NCBI GenBank assembly: GCA_900491605.1
Contig: UESW01001679.1
Location: forward strand, 1 to 64,000
DNA length: 64,000 nucleotides
Reading direction: 5' to 3'
From: Calamus simplicifolius
Taxonomy: Eukaryota; Streptophyta; Magnoliopsida; Arecales; Arecaceae
Part shown: piece by piece, positions 58,048 through 64,000 of the stretch
How the letters are laid out: every line of letters begins with the position of its first letter
Numbering within the stretch: position 1 is the first letter of the stretch
Made by a program: the position numbers and the translations under genes
The notes under the pieces: generated by a model
Told to the model about the DNA's origin: nothing
The model's database searches: none
Seen by the model: the letters and a program-made list of their open reading frames with translations, nothing else

Positions 58048-59259
58048 TGTTGCCACCGAGATCTATCCTCCGACTTGGGCACAGCCGATATCCTGATCAG
58101 GGCTTCCTCCTGGGCGGACCTGCACAGAAGTTTTCACGCGAGAGGCGTTGGGGGTGGCCCTCCGCGGAAGACCCTCCGACGCTCAAGTCAGTGGGATCGA
58201 CGATCAACAGAAATGAGGAGAAGGATCTCGCTGGGGAGTCCCTCCAGGGGTGGCTAATCGGGAGCTCCAGGGGAGCACCGACGAGCAGTGAGAGAGAGTG
58301 AGAGTGAGAGTGAGAGTGAGCCGGGGGCTATCAGCGCATACCTGAGAGAATTTGGGAATGTTGTATTTAGAGGCAATCACCTGGATCTTGAGCACCTTCT
58401 GGAAGGTTCGAAGGTTGTTGGGATTCGAATCAATCTGTTATGAAGCCGGTGGGATCCGTATCTTGTTTGTTAAAGGATCGATGGCTCGGAGGGCCCCTTG
58501 ATGGCCTGAGATCAATGAGTGCATAGGTCCTAGGCCGTTATTCTAGATCCTGGACCACTTCTCAATATGATTCTTTGTTTGGGATTCTTTTGTGATAGGC
58601 CTAGGCTCTCCCATGTCGGGTTCCACGAAGGTGAGTATCGAGTCATGGATTGCTCGGGGAAGCCAAGCTATGGGAAGCTCGGGGGAGGCCGAGCTATGGG
58701 AAGCTCGGGGAGGTCGAGCTATGGAAGCTCGGGGGAGGCCGAGCTATGGAAGCTCAGGGGAGGACGAGCTATGGGAAGCTCGGGGGAGGCCGAGCTACGG
58801 GAAGCTCGGGGGAGGATGAGCTATGGGGAGCTCGGGGAGGTCGAGCTATGGGAAGCTCGGGGGAGGCCGGACTATTGAAGCTCAGGGGAGGCCGAGCTAT
58901 AGGAAGCTCGAGGAGGGCCGAGCTATGGGAAGCTCGGGGGAGGCTGAGCTATGGAAGCTCGGGGAGGCCGAGCTGTGGGAAGCTCGGGGAAGGCCGAGCT
59001 ATGGAAGCTCGGGGGAAACCGAGCTACAAGAAGCTCGGGGGAGGACGAGCTATGGGAAGCTCGGGGAGGTCGAGCTATGGAAGCTCGGAGGAGGCCGGCC
59101 TATGGGTGGCTTGGTAGAACCGAGCCATAAGTTGCTCGGCCCGCCAGACCACATTAGTTGGTTCATTCTCTACAGACGTAACGTAGCGGGTGGAGGGATG
59201 GAGCTGATCTTAGCCCCTTCACACGATTATCAATGCATTGGCAATTCTACCCCTCAACA
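58048..59259 (-). repeat. Gypsy 5' LTR (right), 1,212 bp
   Basis: Direct repeat of the left LTR with about a dozen differences in the first 110 bp and a longer minisatellite. Ends CTCAACA before ACTTG. A (GA/GTGA)n tract is at about 58288-58320. Confidence 0.92.
58650..59125. repeat. 26-bp minisatellite in the Gypsy right LTR
   Basis: About 18 units of the same 24-26 bp repeat as at 43890-44285, with a different copy number and order. This shows turnover since insertion. The ORFs across it are artefacts. Confidence 0.92.
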
Positions 59260-59639
59260 ACTTGTATAAGCCAGTTTATCTGTAATTGTGCTTGTCTAAA
59301 GGTTGTATGATCAGTTTAGGTGAATGAGACTAAGCAGGTACCTGGTCAGGCTAGTTTTGCATTGGCTGATACTTGAGCTTAACATGGCTTGGTGTTAAGT
59401 ATAGTTTGGGTTTATTTTTGGGTTTATTTGTCTTGATGGACCTCAGATGTTTATCACACTCGAATGGCAGAAGATAAACAATGTCTAATAGATGTGGAGT
59501 GGACGCTCCATGAAATCTGTAGCTTAGTGTTACTGATTTGCTCTGCCCCTACCTAACGTGCCAATCTGTTGTTGCCAAGTCACCCTTCTTAATCATCGAG
59601 GAGCGTCCGATCGCCTTCTTCGGTGAGCCAAGATCCTTT
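59260..59639. other. Unit 2 right end
   Basis: Begins with the right ACTTG target copy and matches 19986-20344 of unit 1. Two small insertions (GGGTTTATTTT near 59415 and AGAAGATAAACA near 59469) distinguish it. No gene seen. Confidence 0.8.
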
Positions 59640-61494
59640 TGTTAGAAAATATGTCCCAAAGCCAATTGTCTAGGCTGTAGACAGTTATACTCATTGTAAT
59701 TGTATATGAACTTTATAATAAATAAAAGTAATTTTTGGTAGTTCATCACCTTTACATTTTTCTGTAAAAAGCTCTTGTGTGATGGAGTCCTTAGAACTAC
59801 CTTGCATTTGATATTGAGAGGATATATCGAGTAGTTCTTAAAACTATTTGCAACCAAAGATACATTGTTATAGGATGACAACTTAACAAGATAGGTTGAT
59901 GTATGTCATATAGGTTGATTGTTCTCTTAACCAAGGAGTATGGAGACACTGGTATGGCATGCTATAAAATGTATGATGTTCATTAAATGTGACCCACCTA
60001 CGGAGCTTCCTTCTGCCAAAGATTGCTCGCGAAGGGATATGGATATAAGTATCCCTCAAACCTGAGATCACCATGGTAGCTTACAAGCAACTCACTGTAC
60101 TTTAGTATGGGACTACCTAGATTTCTAATCTAGTAACGGAAGGTATCTGGGTACAGTCAAGTACTTATGAAGCAATGGTGGATCAAGATGGGATTGACCG
60201 CTTCAAATAGTTTGAAGTAAATGTCTCATTATGTCTCAACATAGCAAAACCTTGGCCAGGATAATTCTTGTGAGGAGTCACAGAACTTCTAAGGTTGAGG
60301 CATATTATGGATGTGCTAATTAAGAGTTGGTAGTTAAACCCTAAATCATCTTGAGCATTATGAGGTCAAAGGAATGAATTACATGGTAACCATATGCTAG
60401 AGGATTTAGATTATTGCTTTATAATCTTCGATCTATCCGGACGTCGGGTGTCGTTGCTTGATGGCGACTTCGATTAGTTCTATAAATGTTTTGGTACTAC
60501 CGGCTTAGTGTTTGAACCTATGAGGTCACACACCATAGGGGTTTTCTTCCTGATTTAAAGGCTAATTGATGATTGAGTCAAGCCAAATATGTTTTGGTTG
60601 GGGTCCAATTGGATTGGACTTAATCATGCATTCTTCCTTTCCTTTTATTGCATTCGAATTTGAATTTCAAATTCAAATTTAAATTTTTTCTGAAATTAGT
60701 CTTGAGTTTAAATTGAAATTCTTTTTAAGTTTGAATTTAGAATTTAGATTTAATCGGAATTCAAAATTTAAACCTAGAACAAATTAGAACACTTAAAGCT
60801 AAATACGTTTTTTACCTTAACCCTCTCCTCAAGTCCTCCACCTTCTAAAATGTAAAACCTCTTCTCAAGTCCCTTAACCTTCCTTCATGCTAGCCTTATA
60901 AGGGTTATTGTAGGTGGTAACGACATAGAAGTTTTTTTTTTTTAAAGGTTTTCTACTTTAGAAAATATTTTCTACCTTGTGTGGGATATTGTGAGGATTA
61001 AGGTTTCAGGTGTGTAGAGTAGTTTGGAAAAGGGTCCCTCTTCTACTTCTACTAGTTCTCCTTTTGCTACAAGACAAGACCGTCTTACTGTCCAAAGTGA
61101 TAAGAAGAAGATCAGCCTTCGTGGATCCTAAGGAGCTAGCACTCCGAAGGATTTGATCAGGAAAGGGCCCTGGTGTGAACTACCTATAGAGGCCATATGC
61201 GTATGTGGCTTAAGGAGCTCTTCTCTTCAACCATCCAGAAGTTTACAAAGGTAAAGTACCTTGCTGTTATTTGATAATGATCAAATCATTAACATAAAAT
61301 GGTTTTATGTTTTGCTTTATAACTTTTTGATATCATTTACATGCACTATTATCTTGTTAGTTCCTGATGTAGTAAATAGATAAATCGATTTGATCGATTT
61401 ATCATTATTTTCATTGCTTTATAAAATAATAATAATAATAAATAAAAAATAGATCTACCTACATAGGCTATCTGCCTGCATTGGTAACCTTATA
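59640..61494 (+). repeat. Copia C 5' LTR, 1,855 bp
   Basis: Starts TGTTAG after CCTTT. The end is TTATA instead of TTACA (C to T), so its terminal CA is lost. It is full length relative to A, so it does not share the 636-bp deletion of the Copia B 5' LTR. Confidence 0.92.
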
Positions 61495-61495
61495 G

Positions 61496-61507
61496 TGGTA
61501 TTAGAGC
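61496..61507 (+). other. Copia C primer binding site (mutated)
   Basis: TGGTATTAGAGC, one C-to-T change from the site in A and B. Confidence 0.88.
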
Positions 61508-62905
61508 ATGGTTCTTGTAACATGATAATAGTTGCATGTTAATATGATATCTTAAGTTTTCTTCTCACTAAAGTACTTGGATTGGATGAATTCACTAGGC
61601 CATCTGGTCATAGAAGAGAAGTAGGGCTTAAAGACCCTTTCTTCCATTCATTGGGGTCTCCTATGGCGTGTAGGGGTGTCACTTGTATCATGACCCATGA
61701 AGAAGAAAAGTAAAGAGATTGTAGATTAAAATTGGTTTAATCTTATTTTTGGATGGTATGATTATAAACTGTTTTAATTTTTATAAAATTAATTTTACAT
61801 GTTAAATTGAAATCATTTTAATTTAAGAGTTTATTGAATTTAATTAAGAAATTAAATTATCTTAAATGATAAAGAAATCTAGAAATGTGATTTAAAGATC
61901 TTAAGTTAGATCCTTAATTGGGTTAGATCTAAGTTAAGATTAATTGGACTAAAAGAGAACTTAAATATAATCAAAAGTTGAGTTAGGTTATATTCTTTAT
62001 AGATCCCTCTAATTAGTTAGATTGATCAGTCCATGAATCTAAATAGACCTAATTTGTGGTTCAGTGGTAAGCCCAAGTTTTTAGGCTAATCTAATCAAAT
62101 CTGATAAACCCATCCCATGATCTCACTTACCTGGAAAATATGGTTGATCAGAATTGATTGGGTAGCTCATTGATTCGAGTTAGCCCATGTCACCTATGGT
62201 GAATCAAAATGACTGATTTAGGTACCCATGGACCAATTGTTCAAAAACCATTCTACAAGTTAGTGGAAGAATTCTTGATTATGGTCCATGTGTTCTCTTT
62301 CATATGTCACACATTAAAGTGATACCCTCTAAATTATTAGGTCCTTTAAAAGATGAAGTTATGGGGATAACTAAGTCTTAGCCTCCCATTAATTGGATGG
62401 TAATGGGTCCAATAGTTCGGTGATCATTGGCAGACCCAAAGGTTGAATGTTCATCAAGCTATTGGAATTGCTAATCCTAATATGATGGTTTAATGTGACT
62501 CTTAACAGTGGTCAGGTGAGCTGGCCAAAGTCAGGCTTAACTTTCGTTGGTTAGAAGCATTGAATTTTGTTATATTAATGGTTGGACCTAACCAAAACCT
62601 TCAATAGGAGGCCCAAAGGCCGATTGAAGTGCACCCTCAGAAAGAATTAATTACTAGAAGTTACTTGGAGAAGTAATTGATTAAAGAACATACCTTTAGA
62701 TGTGCATGGATGAGCCGGCCAAAGTTGGGCTCATGTATTGTCTATTGGATTCTAGTACCCATTAAGGGATTAAAAGTAATTCCTCGGATTGAAGATAGAG
62801 GCTGCCAATCTAAATAAAATAGTGGGAGGGCCTTTAGACTAAAGTCCATGTCTTTAGGATAATAATTCATATACAATAATAGGTTTTTGATTTTCCTTTC
62901 AGTTA
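61508..62905 (+). other. Copia C untranslated leader
   Basis: Collinear with the A and B leaders with scattered changes and a few deletions. It ends in TTTCCTTTCAG four bases before the gag ATG at 62906. No gene. Confidence 0.75.
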
Positions 62906-63760
62906 ATGTCTACCAACTTGTCGCTCCGTTCGTTGCTTGATAATGAAAAACTTATGGGTTCTAACTTTGATAGATGGTATCGAAGGCTCAAGATTGTCCT
63001 AGAGCATGAACGGATCCTTTATGTGATAACGGATCCAGCACCTAAAGTCCAGCTCCTAATGCTCGGGGTTGGTCAGGAATACTTATCAGAAATGGCTCTC
63101 TGATCAGACCACTGTCCGATGCATAATGCTAGCAGTGATGAATGATGAGTTCAGTTGCGAATTTGAGAAAGCCAGCCAGAGAAATTCTTCAAAAGTTGAA
63201 GGAATCCTTTGGGAACATCAGACGATGTTGAGAGGTACAAGGTCTCATGTGCCATCTACAATGTGCGGATGCATGATGGAGCCTCGGTCACTAATCATGT
63301 ATTGTACATTATCGAGATGATTGAGCACTTAGGCAAACTTGGTTGTCCCCTGCATGAACAACTTGGGAAAAATACGATACTGAACTCCCTGCCTCCTTCC
63401 TATCTCAACTTTCTTGATCATTATAGAATGAATAAACTTGCAGTAAACTACCATGGTCTACTTGGTTTACTGCAGACTTATGAGAAAGATCACCAGCTCA
63501 AAAAGGGGTGGTGAATTTAGTAGGAGGTTCTTTGGGAGGTCATCGTCCCTTTAAGAAAGAAAAAAAGAAAAATAAAAGGAAGAAGATGCAAAATGCTGGG
63601 ACTAGTTAGGTTAAAAAGGTTAAAGCTGATTAGAGTAAGGCGGAGTGCTTCTTTTGCAAGAAGCAGGGTCATTGAAAGAAGAACTATCCTCTTTATATTG
63701 CATCCCTTGATCCGAATAGGTCCAAAAAAAGGAAACAGTAAGGAAATGTTGAACAAGGTA
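62906..63760 (+). pseudogene. Copia C gag remnant
   Basis: Starts MSTNLSLRSLLDNEKLMGSN and remains open for 65 codons, including the EHERILYV stretch missing from A and B. Then frameshifts near 63075, 63180 and 63510 intervene. The zinc knuckle again has TGA at 63673-63675 in place of Trp, and TAG replaces Gln after KAD at about 63630, as in A but not B. Confidence 0.88.
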
Positions 63761-63888
63761 ATTATATGATAATGCCTTATAATTCTCTATCTATGATACT
63801 ACTAATTGAGTTTTGGATACCGAAAGTCCAATTCACATATGCAATTCTCTGCATGGACTTCAAGTTAGTAGAAGATTCGAGGATGGTG

Positions 63889-64000
63889 ATAGGAATGACT
63901 CTTATAGGAAAGTGGCTGGGAACAAGCTTGTGGCTTATGGTGAATTATTCCATTTGAATTGTAATATAACTTCACTGTCTTGATTTCATATTCTTTCATG
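63889..64000. repeat. Start of a third unit, joined inside Copia C
   Basis: From ATAGGAATGACTCTTA the sequence matches 42485-42600 of unit 2 and, after the first few bases, 19200-19310 of unit 1. The joint lies inside the Copia protease region. The rest of Copia C and the first 6.9 kb or so of the expected unit are missing. Confidence 0.9.

Larger units (their letters stand above)
43280..59259 (-). mobile_element. Tat-lineage Ty3/Gypsy retrotransposon, 15,980 bp
   Basis: Direct LTRs at 43280-44411 and 58048-59259 start TGTTG and end AACA. They are flanked by the duplication ACTTG (43275-43279 and 59260-59264). gag-pol is on the minus strand in Gypsy order: gag, protease, RT, RNase H, integrase. 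An 8.2 kb region between pol and the left LTR carries a plus-strand gene and minisatellites, the arrangement described for Tat/Retand elements. Both gag and pol have frameshifts. The LTRs differ noticeably at their starts, so it is not very recent, but it is younger than the segmental duplication. Confidence 0.95.
35563..59639. repeat. Tandem segmental unit 2
   Basis: Paralogue of unit 1 (7239-20344), from CCTTTGGTGGGC to GAGCCAAGATCCTTT. It is interrupted by the Gypsy element at 43280-59259; without it the unit is about 8.1 kb. It lacks the 10248-14636 insertion and keeps 41717-42490, which unit 1 has lost. Confidence 0.9.
59640..63888 (+). mobile_element. Copia C, truncated in the protease region
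   Basis: Third copy of the family, with 5' LTR, primer site, leader and gag; it stops abruptly near 63889, at the start of the protease. It retains the 10-bp and roughly 43-bp gag segments lost in A and B, so it branched off before those deletions. It is more diverged from A and B than they are from each other. Confidence 0.92.

Noticed and set aside
58650..59269. Two overlapping ORFs of about 150 codons in the right LTR
   Set aside because: Same minisatellite artefact as in the left LTR, with no domain.
1..64000. A novel defence, biosynthetic or RNA-guided system
   Set aside because: No operon, toxin, nuclease or array consistent with such a system was seen; coding content is retrotransposon remnants plus a small ubiquitin-fold pseudogene.

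Overview
This is nuclear DNA from a flowering plant. The transposon families (Copia, Sirevirus-type, and Tat/Retand-type Gypsy with an antisense extra gene) and the layered insertions are typical of a large plant genome. I lean towards a monocot, perhaps a palm, but nothing here proves that. There is no bacterial, organellar or CRISPR content. Nearly all coding signal comes from decayed LTR retrotransposons. The only host-like genes I can support are two broken copies of a small ubiquitin-fold gene and a possible coiled-coil exon.

Layout. The window is a tandem segmental repeat: [Copia A, 1-7238] [unit 1, 7239-20344] [Copia B, 20345-35562] [unit 2, 35563-59639] [Copia C, 59640-63888] [start of a third unit, 63889-64000]. 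Without later insertions each unit is about 8 kb, and a Copia copy of about 9 kb separates the units. Copia B has the 5-bp target duplication CCTTT on both sides. The same CCTTT follows A and precedes C. A and B share many identical nonsense mutations and two identical gag deletions, so they are copies made by DNA duplication of an already dead element.

Later events are layered on this array. Unit 1 carries a truncated antisense Copia (10248-14636) next to a single N and flanked by a 0.74 kb duplication; this may be an assembly join. Copia B was hit near its 3' end by a Sirevirus-type element (26893-33593), now truncated and mosaic. Unit 2 carries a 15,980-bp Tat-lineage Gypsy element (43280-59259, minus strand) with target duplication ACTTG; unit 1 keeps the empty site at 19986-19990.

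The Gypsy element is the most interesting object. Its gag-pol is on the minus strand (about 57.96 kb down to 52.62 kb). Between pol and the left LTR lies an 8.2 kb region with an oppositely oriented plus-strand gene of apparently four exons (44820-47895). That gene has its own TATA-like box, GT-AG introns and polyadenylation signal, and encodes a Transposase_28-like domain followed by coiled coils. Two further TATA/AATAAA pairs lie downstream. Four minisatellite blocks of 26, 27 and 31 bp, in the LTRs and this region, share a CTCGG...CCGAG palindromic core. Antisense extra ORFs are known in Tat elements, so this is a notable example rather than a clearly new system.
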